Positions 1 through 5,996 of a DNA stretch of 5,996 bases are shown here, piece by piece. Both the position numbers and the translations under genes were made by a program. How positions within the stretch are numbered: position 1 is the stretch's first letter; each line of letters starts with the position of its first letter. This DNA comes from Desulfobacterales bacterium (GTDB lineage: Bacteria; Desulfobacterota; Desulfobacteria; Desulfobacterales; UBA11574), in contig JAUVTO010000124.1 of the NCBI GenBank assembly GCA_030601485.1, positions 1 through 5,996 on the forward strand, read 5' to 3'. The notes below the pieces were generated by a model that saw only the letters and a list, made by a program, of their open reading frames with translations, was not told the origin of the DNA and made no database searches.

Positions 1-1016
1 TCCTCGATCTTCTTTAATCTCTTTTCGATGTCCTCCAGCTTTTTTTTAAGCTCCGGAAGCCTGGGTAGAATCCTTTGTACTCTTAGCCACAATCGGTGGG
101 TTATTGCAGGTGATCCTGACATGATTTCATCACCAGACAAAGATTTAGCAACTCCGGCCTGAGCACCAATGGTTACATTATCCCCTATGGTCAGATGGCC
201 TGCAACTCCTGCCTGTCCTGCCAGTATGGCGTTTTTCCCGATGGTAACGCTCCCTGAAATTCCGACCTGGGCCACAAGCACACTATTTTCACCCACGGTC
301 ACATTATGAGCAATGTGAACAAGGTTATCTGTTTTAACTCCACGTTTTATCCAAGTCTTACCAAAAGTGGCTCTGTCAATTGTATTCCCCGCACCAATTT
401 CCACATCATCATCTATCCGGACAATACCGGTATGGGGAATCTTGTAATACTTTTTTCCGTCAGGAACAAAACCGAAACCGTCACTCCCGATAACCGTTCC
501 GGCATGTATTATCACCCGGTTTCCTATTGTGCAGCGCTCAAGAATTGTCACATTGGGGTGAATCTTTACATCGTTTCCCATGACAACGTTGTCGCCGACA
601 AACACGTTGGGAGAAAGAGCAATTCGATGACCAACAGTAACATTATTTCCAATCACGGCAAAAGGATCTATCGACGCTTCCCGTCCGCATGCAAAGTTTT
701 TGCCGATATATGCATGTGGACTTATACCGGGTTTCGGTTTTAAATGGGGATAAAAAAGGTTCAAAACCATGGCAAAAGCAAGCTGGGGATTGTCCACCTG
801 TAGAATGTTTTTTGTAGAAGCTTGAAAATCTCGGGGAACGATAATCGCCCCGGCATCTGTTTCATCAATCTTTTTTAAAAATTTTGCATTACCGGCAAAT
901 GTTATTTCATCACCGGAAGCATCATCAAAAGGCGCAACGCCAGAAATATTTTTATTCCTATCCCCTTTTATCTCGCCGTTGACAACTTCGGCTATCCTGG
1001 CCAGTGACAGTTCCAT
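1..1016 (-). CDS. lpxD: UDP-3-O-(3-hydroxyacyl)glucosamine N-acyltransferase, LpxD (3' end beyond window)
   Basis: LpxD is the third enzyme of lipid A synthesis. It transfers an (R)-3-hydroxyacyl chain from acyl-carrier protein to the 2-amino group of UDP-3-O-acyl-glucosamine in the cytoplasm. I translated 338 codons with no stop. The start MELSLARIAEVV and residues 1-95 fit the LpxD N-terminal uridine-binding domain, including ITFAGNAKFLKK at 38-49. Residues 100-295 form a left-handed beta-helix of hexapeptide repeats (for example VIGNNVTVGH, VFVGDNVVMG, LTIGDNVTIG). The GSDGFGF motif is at 177-183. The catalytic histidine is H237 in HIAHNV, matching H239 of E. coli. The tail from GSPAITHRLW (301-310) ends in a charged helix typical of LpxD trimers. 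E. coli LpxD has 341 residues, so only a short C-terminus is missing. The ATG at 1016 lies 25 nt after skp, behind a weak AGGT at 1027-1030. In many proteobacteria fabZ and lpxA follow, which cannot be seen here. Confidence 0.96.
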   Translation of the reverse strand, partial: MELSLARIAEVVNGEIKGDRNKNISGVAPFDDASGDEITFAGNAKFLKKIDETDAGAIIVPRDFQASTKNILQVDNPQLAFAMVLNLFYPHLKPKPGISPHAYIGKNFACGREASIDPFAVIGNNVTVGHRIALSPNVFVGDNVVMGNDVKIHPNVTILERCTIGNRVIIHAGTVIGSDGFGFVPDGKKYYKIPHTGIVRIDDDVEIGAGNTIDRATFGKTWIKRGVKTDNLVHIAHNVTVGENSVLVAQVGISGSVTIGKNAILAGQAGVAGHLTIGDNVTIGAQAGVAKSLSGDEIMSGSPAITHRLWLRVQRILPRLPELKKKLEDIEKRLKKIE

Positions 1017-1026
1017 TTTAAATTTG

Positions 1027-1030
1027 ACCT
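1027..1030 (-). promoter_or_regulatory. weak ribosome binding site of lpxD
   Basis: The minus strand reads AGGT 10 nt before the lpxD ATG, inside the 25-nt skp-lpxD gap. It is a poor Shine-Dalgarno match with a longish spacer. No better site precedes this ATG, and the protein aligns with LpxD from this start. Translation may partly depend on ribosomes finishing skp. Confidence 0.45.
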
Positions 1031-1041
1031 ATAAGATTTGA

Positions 1042-1602
1042 TTATTTTTGCTTTGTATTCTTATCCTTTTCAGCTTCCCGGGCAAAACTGGCATTGTATT
1101 TCTGAATTAACCGGTCGGTGATATCGATTGTGTTTGGGGAATACATCACTCCGGCCTCCCGTTTTTCGAGAATAAGAAGAAAACCTTCCTTTTTACCCAT
1201 TTCATCAATAATCGTTAAGATCTTTTCCTGGATTCGGCCTACAAGTCTTTTTTCATGCTCCTTGAACTTAGCCACATATCTTTTCTGTAACGTTTTAAAA
1301 TCATTGACTTTTATTCTTATCTCACGTTCTTTCTCTTCCCGCATCTCCTTGCTCATCACAAGAGCTTCACGTTCAATCTTGTTTTTTGTCGCTTCGATTT
1401 CTTCTCCCTTTTTCTTGAGATCAGCCTCTATCTTTTTGCCCTGTTTATTGATTTCAGCCGTTGCCTTTTTGCCGGCACTTGATGTCTTAAGAATTCTCTG
1501 AAAATCTACAATACCTATTTTAGCAACATCTGCTCCATAAGAAGAAGCAAGCAAACAAAAACAAATAACTGTTGCTACAAAAATCACTTTACACGTCCGC
1601 AT
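1042..1602 (-). CDS. skp: periplasmic chaperone Skp / OmpH family
   Basis: Skp is a trimeric 'jellyfish' chaperone that holds unfolded outer-membrane proteins in the periplasm and delivers them to BamA. The 186-residue product is close to the usual precursor length. It has a Sec signal peptide: basic MRTCK, then a hydrophobic stretch at about 6-19, with a likely cut after SYG at 21-23. The mature protein starts with AKIGIVDFQRIL (27-38), the conserved first strand of OmpH proteins. Residues 43-125 are a long, very Lys/Glu-rich helical hairpin, the chaperone tentacles. Residues 126-170 return to the trimer core (FLLILEKREAGVMY at 141-154 and NTIDITDRLIQKYN at 157-170), as in the family. The tail is charged. 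The ATG at 1602 has a strong ribosome binding site. The position between bamA and lpxD is the classical skp position. The family is diverse in sequence, so the call rests on architecture, the OmpH-like ends and context. Confidence 0.92.
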   Translation of the reverse strand: MRTCKVIFVATVICFCLLASSYGADVAKIGIVDFQRILKTSSAGKKATAEINKQGKKIEADLKKKGEEIEATKNKIEREALVMSKEMREEKEREIRIKVNDFKTLQKRYVAKFKEHEKRLVGRIQEKILTIIDEMGKKEGFLLILEKREAGVMYSPNTIDITDRLIQKYNASFAREAEKDKNTKQK

Positions 1603-1683
1603 TTTATTCCCCCCTTCAAAGATAGTCTCATTGTTTTTTTATGGAACTGCTCAACCACTCATCTATTTAAACATTCACAATTA
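1603..1683 (-). other. 81-nt spacer between bamA and skp
   Basis: This is the longest gap between genes in the window. Apart from the skp ribosome binding site it is A/T-rich, with a run of seven A on the transcript strand at 1634-1640. I found no stable hairpin followed by a U-run and no convincing -35/-10 pair. Read-through from bamA into skp is therefore the simplest view, although a weak internal promoter cannot be excluded. Confidence 0.4.
1609..1616 (-). promoter_or_regulatory. strong ribosome binding site of skp (AAGGGGGG)
   Basis: The minus strand reads AAGGGGGG followed by six bases (AATAAA) and then the skp ATG at 1602. Spacing and purine content are near ideal, which supports this start and suggests high translation, as expected for an abundant chaperone. 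The core is an uninterrupted run of six G. Confidence 0.75.
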
Positions 1684-4308
1684 TCAAAAAGACGTGCCCA
1701 TTCCAAATTCCCACTGTGCCCCTGATCCCTCGTCATCAATTATGTACCCTCTCTCAAGACGGATAGGACCCATGGGAGAATACCATCTAAAACCGAATCC
1801 CGCGGTTTCTCTCAGATTGCCCAGACTTATACCCTCACCGTCATTATAAACATTTCCCGTATCATAAAAGAGAAGACCAACAACCCCTTGCTTCTTCAGC
1901 AGGGGAATTAGAAGTTCTGCATTAAATTGTATATATTTGTTTCCCCCGATTTCATCGCCGTTTTCATCTAAAACGTAAATGTCTCGCCAGTCATAGCCGC
2001 GCAATGAGTTTAGGCCTCCCAGATAAAATCGTTCATAATCCGGGAGCGTTCCGCCTGAGTTTTCCTGGACATAACCGATTTCGCCGTGCAGAAAAGCCAC
2101 AATATCTTTGAACACAGGTATGTACCACCCGGTTTCCCCCAGATATTTTGTAAAGGCGACATCTCCGCCAAAGCCGGCATACTCCACCGATACAATGTGC
2201 CGGGATCCTTTTGTGGGATTAAATCTTCTGTTCCTCGAGTCGTAAATCAAGGAAGTTGTTATACTGCTTGTTATGTTCTTGCCTTCCAGCTCTTTAATCG
2301 ATTCCGAAGCATCCTCTGAGATATTTTCTATATCTGCAACTTCGTAATTATAACCAATAGATGCCCGCACAAAATTATAGACAGGGTAGCTGAACCTAGC
2401 ACCTCCTCCCCTGCTGCTCTTGTCGTATGTATCATAATCGGTTTCCCAGTCATACAGATCAAATCTTGCTGACAGAGGAATATCAAACAGCCAGGGCTCC
2501 GTAAAATTCAGTCTATACAGGGTTGTCGTCCCTCCGATTTGGGCGTCAATTCCAAGGATCTGGCCACGCCCAAATAGGTTATTCTGAGAAATGGAGGCCA
2601 TGCCAAAGATATTTTCCGTGGTGCTGTAACCGGCGCCAAAAGAAAAAGTGCCTGTAGGCTTTTCAGTAACGTCGATTTTCAAAATCATTTTGTCGTCGGC
2701 ACTTCCCTTGTCAGTGTTAACCTTTATGTCTTCAAAATAATCGAGCCGGTAAAGGTTGCGGACGCTCCGTTTTAACCCCCTACCGCTGAAAAGTTCCTGT
2801 TCGTACACTTTAAGTTCCCGGCGGATAACCTTGTCCCTGGTCTTTTTGTTCCCGCCGATAATAATGTTTTCATAATAGACCTGGTTACGTTTCGCGACAA
2901 CGTAGGTAATATTAATCCTCAATTCATCAAAATTTTTGTCAACCATTGGAGATATTTCGGCGTAGGCATAACCCTCATCTGAATACAGATCCGTAAGGGC
3001 CAGTACGTCGTTACGAACGATTTCACGATTATAATAGGTTTCCTTGGTAATTTTCAGCCTTTTCTTTAATTCCTCCTCGGATAAAATAAGGTCACCGGTT
3101 ATGTCCACCTCGTTGACCTTGAACCGTGGCCCTTCATCAATTTTTATTGTAATATCTATCCATTCTTCATGATATTCAATTTGCGGTTCCCCTACCTTAG
3201 CCTGGATATAACCGCTGTTGTAATAAAAAGCTGAAAGTTTGGCAATATCCTGTTCGAGATCCTCCCTGTTCAGCTCTCCGGATGAAGTCATCCATGAAAA
3301 GAATCCCTTTTCAGACGTCTCCATCATTTTTTTCAGTTTTTTGTCTGTATAAGCCGTGTTCCCGTTTAATATGATATGTTTTATCAGGATATTTTCACCC
3401 TCTTGGATAATGAATTCCAGGTCAGCCTGATTATTTTCCAATTGATGAATAGTGTAACTAACTTTTACATTATGATAATTCTTCTCTTTATAAAGCCCTT
3501 CTATCCGTTTAATGTTGCTGCGAACCTTGAACATATTCAGTATTGAACCTGTCCGGATACTCAAGTTTTCTTTGATCTCATCATCCTTATAGAGCTTGTT
3601 GCCCTGGAAACGAATAATCCGGATAGTGCCTTTTTCTTTTACCCTGAACATGATTACCTTGCCTTGGGGGCTTTCTTCGGCATCAATCCGGATATCTTCA
3701 AAATATCCCATCGAATATACCGCTTTAAGGTCTTGAGAAAGGATTTTGGCGATAAATACGTCGCCGGGTTTTGTTTTTATGTTTTTTTTGATAGCGTCTC
3801 CCTCTATACGCTTATTACCGGTAACGAGCACTTTGGCAACCTTCTCCCGCTTAAAAAGTTTCATGCTCATATCCCGAACAAGTTGCTTCACGGTTCCGGG
3901 CACGTTTTCTATACCCTGGCCCTCTTTAACAAAAACACCAACAGACTCTTCTCCAAAAGATTCTAACATCTTTGAAACCAGAATGAATTTTTGCCCGATC
4001 CATGTCAAGCTTCCCCAGACAACATAATCGGCACCGCTTTTAACACCAACATTCCGAATTCCTTCGATAGTTTCAGTATGTCTCTCCCCTGTAAAATCAG
4101 GAATCATTTCCGGTCCCAGTATAACGGCACCTTCCTGTTTAAGATCTTTTTTGATCATATCCGAAATTTCGGTTTGCATATATGAAAGGTCTTTAACCGC
4201 ATGTATTTCAAATGGTAATACCAATACTTGCACTGTTTCTAAAGAATGTGCCGTGTTCGGAAAAAAATATAGTATTGCGATAATAATCAAGCATAAGCGT
4301 CTTAACAT
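1684..4308 (-). CDS. bamA: outer membrane protein assembly factor BamA with an extra N-terminal TolB-N/CsgG-like domain
   Basis: BamA (Omp85/YaeT) is the core of the BAM complex, which folds beta-barrel proteins into the outer membrane. From the ATG at 4308 the product has 874 residues, against about 810 in E. coli. Residues 1-22 are a signal peptide (MLRRLCLIIIAILYFF, cut near AHS). Residues 25-154 are an added alpha/beta domain with VQVLVLPFEI and GADYVVWGSLT, resembling TolB-N/CsgG/LpoB-type domains. Five POTRA repeats follow at roughly 156-226, 228-305, 306-393, 394-474 and 475-551; strand motifs include VLVTGNKRI, IRFQGNKLY, IILNGNTAY, VDITGDLIL and IIIGGNKKT. Residues 552-874 form the 16-strand barrel. 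It has YDSRNRRFNPTKGSR at 689-703, the loop-6 motif LRGY at 769-772 (conserved Arg770) and a C-terminal beta-signal, WEFGMGTSF, ending in Phe. The 4308 start is chosen because it has AGGAG just upstream and puts the signal peptide at the N-terminus. An ATG at 4350 would add 14 residues and overlap lolD. Confidence 0.97.
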   Translation of the reverse strand: MLRRLCLIIIAILYFFPNTAHSLETVQVLVLPFEIHAVKDLSYMQTEISDMIKKDLKQEGAVILGPEMIPDFTGERHTETIEGIRNVGVKSGADYVVWGSLTWIGQKFILVSKMLESFGEESVGVFVKEGQGIENVPGTVKQLVRDMSMKLFKREKVAKVLVTGNKRIEGDAIKKNIKTKPGDVFIAKILSQDLKAVYSMGYFEDIRIDAEESPQGKVIMFRVKEKGTIRIIRFQGNKLYKDDEIKENLSIRTGSILNMFKVRSNIKRIEGLYKEKNYHNVKVSYTIHQLENNQADLEFIIQEGENILIKHIILNGNTAYTDKKLKKMMETSEKGFFSWMTSSGELNREDLEQDIAKLSAFYYNSGYIQAKVGEPQIEYHEEWIDITIKIDEGPRFKVNEVDITGDLILSEEELKKRLKITKETYYNREIVRNDVLALTDLYSDEGYAYAEISPMVDKNFDELRINITYVVAKRNQVYYENIIIGGNKKTRDKVIRRELKVYEQELFSGRGLKRSVRNLYRLDYFEDIKVNTDKGSADDKMILKIDVTEKPTGTFSFGAGYSTTENIFGMASISQNNLFGRGQILGIDAQIGGTTTLYRLNFTEPWLFDIPLSARFDLYDWETDYDTYDKSSRGGGARFSYPVYNFVRASIGYNYEVADIENISEDASESIKELEGKNITSSITTSLIYDSRNRRFNPTKGSRHIVSVEYAGFGGDVAFTKYLGETGWYIPVFKDIVAFLHGEIGYVQENSGGTLPDYERFYLGGLNSLRGYDWRDIYVLDENGDEIGGNKYIQFNAELLIPLLKKQGVVGLLFYDTGNVYNDGEGISLGNLRETAGFGFRWYSPMGPIRLERGYIIDDEGSGAQWEFGMGTSF

Positions 4309-4312
4309 AGAA

Positions 4313-4317
4313 CTCCT
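4313..4317 (-). promoter_or_regulatory. ribosome binding site deciding the bamA start (AGGAG)
   Basis: The minus strand reads TTTAGGAGTTCTATG. AGGAG lies four bases before the ATG at 4308, in the 16-nt gap after the lolD stop. The spacer is short but the match is strong. It favours this start over the in-frame ATG at 4350, which lies inside lolD. Confidence 0.75.
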
Positions 4318-4324
4318 AAATGGC

Positions 4325-5059
4325 CTAATCCCTAGATCCATAGCCCCCATACTTTACCAACTGCCCGTCAACAATCGTCATGCTGCGGGACATATAAGAT
4401 GCCAGTTCCATGTTATGTGTCACCACTATCATAGTCATGCAAAACTCTTTGTTTAATTCCAAAAGCAGGCTATGGACGTGCTCACTGCTTCCCTTATCAA
4501 GATTACCCGAGGGCTCATCGGCCAGAAGAATAACCGGATTGAGAACAAGGGCTCTGGCAAGCGCAACCCGTTGCTGTTCGCCCCCTGAAAGCTTTCCGAC
4601 TCTGAAATGTAACCTGTCTTGAAGTCCCACCCGGACAAGAATCGCCTCTGCAGCATCCCTGGCTTTTTGTTTGCTCAGCCCTTTAATCAGTGCCGGCATC
4701 ATGGCATTTTCAAGAGCAGAAAACTCCGGAAGCAGATAATGAAACTGGAATACAAAACCTAAAGACTCGTTCCGAAATTGTGCCAGCCTGGCATTATCAA
4801 AAAGAAAGATATTTTCACCCTTGAAAAGATACGTCCCGCTATCAGGCTTGTCGAGCGCTCCCAGCAGGTGTAGCAGCGTAGACTTGCCGATACCCGACGC
4901 TCCTACTATTGCCAAAGTTTCTCCGGCATTTAAATCAAGGTTTACCCGTTTTAAGATATCAATACGGGTATCGCTGTTGTTGTAACTCTTACATAGGCCT
5001 TGCACCGACAATAAATGGTCTGCAACAGGCTTTTTGCAGTTGTTCCCGGAATTAACCAT
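4325..5059 (-). CDS. lolD: lipoprotein-releasing system ATP-binding protein LolD
   Basis: LolD is the cytoplasmic ATPase of the Lol exporter. It powers release of mature lipoproteins from the inner membrane to the carrier LolA. From the ATG at 5059 it has 244 residues (E. coli about 233). All ABC ATPase motifs are intact: Walker A GASGIGKST at 53-61, Q-loop Gln105 in FVFQFHYLLPEFSALEN, signature LSGGEQQRV at 157-165, Walker B VILLADE at 176-182, D-loop SGNLD and switch His215 in VVTHNMELA. FQFHYLLPEFSALEN is the LolD-type Q-loop region and helps separate it from MacB or FtsE. The ATG at 5059 overlaps the end of the permease gene by 8 nt (ATGGTTAA), a layout typical of coupled translation. No strong Shine-Dalgarno precedes it, only GAAG 9 nt upstream. 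An in-frame ATG at 5122 would overlap the permease by 71 nt and add an Arg-rich leader foreign to the family. Confidence 0.95.
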   Translation of the reverse strand: MVNSGNNCKKPVADHLLSVQGLCKSYNNSDTRIDILKRVNLDLNAGETLAIVGASGIGKSTLLHLLGALDKPDSGTYLFKGENIFLFDNARLAQFRNESLGFVFQFHYLLPEFSALENAMMPALIKGLSKQKARDAAEAILVRVGLQDRLHFRVGKLSGGEQQRVALARALVLNPVILLADEPSGNLDKGSSEHVHSLLLELNKEFCMTMIVVTHNMELASYMSRSMTIVDGQLVKYGGYGSRD

Positions 5060-5996
5060 AACGGATCGCTTCAACAGGGTTGAGTTTGGACGCCTGGCGC
5101 GCCGGATAGAGTGTGGCCACAAAACATATCACCATTGCTGCGGCGGCTATTATAAAAACATCCAGAGCCTCCAGTCGCACCGGAAGGGTTGAGATATAAT
5201 ACACATCTCCCGGGAGCTCGATAAACTTATATTTCTCCAACAATTTACATATGATAAACCCAAGGCATACCCCCAGCGTGGTGCCCATGAAACCGATGAT
5301 CATTCCCTTGAAGATAAAAATCTTCCTGATACTGCCATCCATGGCTCCCATGGCTTTTAATATGGCAATATCTCTGGTCTTTCCCATCACCATCATAATC
5401 AGTGTGCTTGCGATGTTAAATGCTGCCACAAGAACAATAAGCGCCAGAATAATAAACATAACCGTCTTTTCCAGTTTAAGAGCGGAAAACAGATTGTGAT
5501 GCATCTGCATCCAGTCCCTGGCCCAATACGGAAATCCAACATCAGCGAGTATCTTATCTGCGATATGCCTTGCGTTATAAATATCATTTACCCTGACTTC
5601 GATGCCGGTGACGGAATTTTCCATGTGCAGAATTTTCTGGGCGTCCCTTAAATGGATGTAGGCCAGGGATCCGTCATATTCGTACATGCCCGACTCGAAC
5701 AGACCCACCACCTGAAAACGCTTCATGGCAGGCAGGTATCCCATGGGAGAAATCATTCCCCGGGATGATATCAAATAGACCGCATCACCCATGCCCAAAC
5801 CCAGATTTCTGGCAAGCTCCTTGCCAAGAATTACTCCCGGCACAGAACCGGTAGTGTCTTTTCCCTGATGCATCTTTTCTATATTCAGCAGAGCCGAGCT
5901 ATCCAGAACCTTTATTACCCTGCCGGCCGATTCCGGATCTATTCCTCTTAAAACAGCCCCGGATACTCCTGACGATGAACGGAGCATGATCTGGGT
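5052..5996 (-). CDS. lolC: lipoprotein-releasing ABC transporter permease, LolC/LolE family (5' end beyond window)
   Basis: This is the inner-membrane permease that pairs with LolD to pass lipoproteins to LolA. The frame is open to the window edge (the first visible codons give TQIMLRSS), so the true start lies outside; 314 residues are visible. Against the usual ~400-residue family length, about 90 N-terminal residues are missing, including the first membrane segment. The visible part begins in the periplasmic MacB-like domain (GAVLRGIDPE; GVILGKELARNLGL). The NLFSALKLEKTVMFI stretch leads into membrane segment 2 at about visible residues 177-204. The coupling region GKTRDIAILKAMGA follows, then segments at about 227-250 and 280-297, and the end PARQASKLNPVEAIRYG. 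This is the FtsX-type fold of LolC/E. SPMGYLPAMKRF (83-94) sits where the LolA-binding hook lies in E. coli LolC. Only one permease is visible, so it may act as a homodimer (LolF-like). The symbol lolC is a family-level label. Confidence 0.93.
   Translation of the reverse strand, partial: TQIMLRSSSGVSGAVLRGIDPESAGRVIKVLDSSALLNIEKMHQGKDTTGSVPGVILGKELARNLGLGMGDAVYLISSRGMISPMGYLPAMKRFQVVGLFESGMYEYDGSLAYIHLRDAQKILHMENSVTGIEVRVNDIYNARHIADKILADVGFPYWARDWMQMHHNLFSALKLEKTVMFIILALIVLVAAFNIASTLIMMVMGKTRDIAILKAMGAMDGSIRKIFIFKGMIIGFMGTTLGVCLGFIICKLLEKYKFIELPGDVYYISTLPVRLEALDVFIIAAAAMVICFVATLYPARQASKLNPVEAIRYG

Noticed and set aside
306..743. 145-codon open frame on the plus strand
   Set aside because: It lies wholly antisense to lpxD, whose minus-strand frame is continuous and has clear hexapeptide repeats and the catalytic HIAHNV. 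The plus-strand product shows no domain or signal.
1118..1501. 127-codon open frame on the plus strand
   Set aside because: It is the shadow of the Lys/Glu-rich skp coding sequence, which reads as Ser/Phe/Leu-rich protein on the other strand.
1533..1602. Skp as a lipoprotein because of cysteines in its signal peptide
   Set aside because: The cysteines lie within the hydrophobic core (VICFCLL) and are not preceded by a lipobox; a normal signal peptidase I site follows.
1603..1683. possible terminator or promoter between bamA and skp
   Set aside because: The best stem is only three or four pairs (UGG/CCA) and is followed by A rather than U on the transcript. A TTGAGC has no acceptable -10 at proper spacing.
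2010..2195. 61-codon minus-strand frame inside bamA
   Set aside because: It is out of frame within the well-conserved BamA barrel and has no ribosome binding site or family resemblance.
3664..4027. two overlapping plus-strand frames of about 95-100 codons
   Set aside because: Both are antisense to the N-terminal domain and first POTRA of BamA, overlap each other and show no recognisable features.
4453..4656. 67-codon minus-strand frame inside lolD
   Set aside because: It is an alternative frame of the LolD signature/Walker B region, where the LolD reading is unmistakable.
4325..5122. longer lolD starting at the ATG at 5122
   Set aside because: It would overlap the permease by 71 nt and add an Arg-rich leader not expected in LolD. 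The 5059 ATG gives a family-typical length and a coupled overlap.

Overview
The window carries five genes, all on the minus strand and all for building the Gram-negative outer membrane. Transcription runs from high to low coordinates: lolC/E-type permease (5' end cut off by the window edge) -> lolD -> bamA -> skp/ompH -> lpxD (3' end cut off by the window edge, only a few residues likely missing). No RNA gene, mobile element, CRISPR array or convincing internal promoter or terminator was found. No stretch over 300 bases lacks a gene.

The organism is a diderm, LPS-making bacterium. The bamA-skp-lpxD order is widespread in proteobacteria, where rseP usually lies upstream of bamA (as in E. coli). 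Here a lolC-lolD pair lies upstream instead. That arrangement, the single visible Lol permease and the moderate base composition suggest a Desulfobacterota ('deltaproteobacterial') sulfate reducer or relative. This is an inference from gene order and protein style, not from a marker gene.

Layout: 5052-5996 is the LolC/E permease. Its stop overlaps the lolD start by 8 nt (lolD 4325-5059). A 16-nt gap with an AGGAG ribosome binding site leads into bamA (1684-4308). An 81-nt spacer ending in a strong purine-rich ribosome binding site precedes skp (1042-1602), and 25 nt separate skp from lpxD (1-1016). The tight spacing on one strand suggests a single operon.

The genes form one workflow. LolCD extracts lipoproteins from the inner membrane; these probably include the lipoprotein partners of the BAM complex. 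Skp escorts unfolded outer-membrane proteins across the periplasm, and BamA folds them into the outer membrane. LpxD makes the lipid A precursor for the outer leaflet.

The most notable feature is in BamA. Between its signal peptide and its five POTRA repeats lies an extra domain of about 130 residues that looks like the alpha/beta domain of TolB-N, CsgG and LpoB-like proteins. Classical BamA lacks it. Otherwise this is a well-conserved housekeeping region, and I see no clear sign of a wholly new system.
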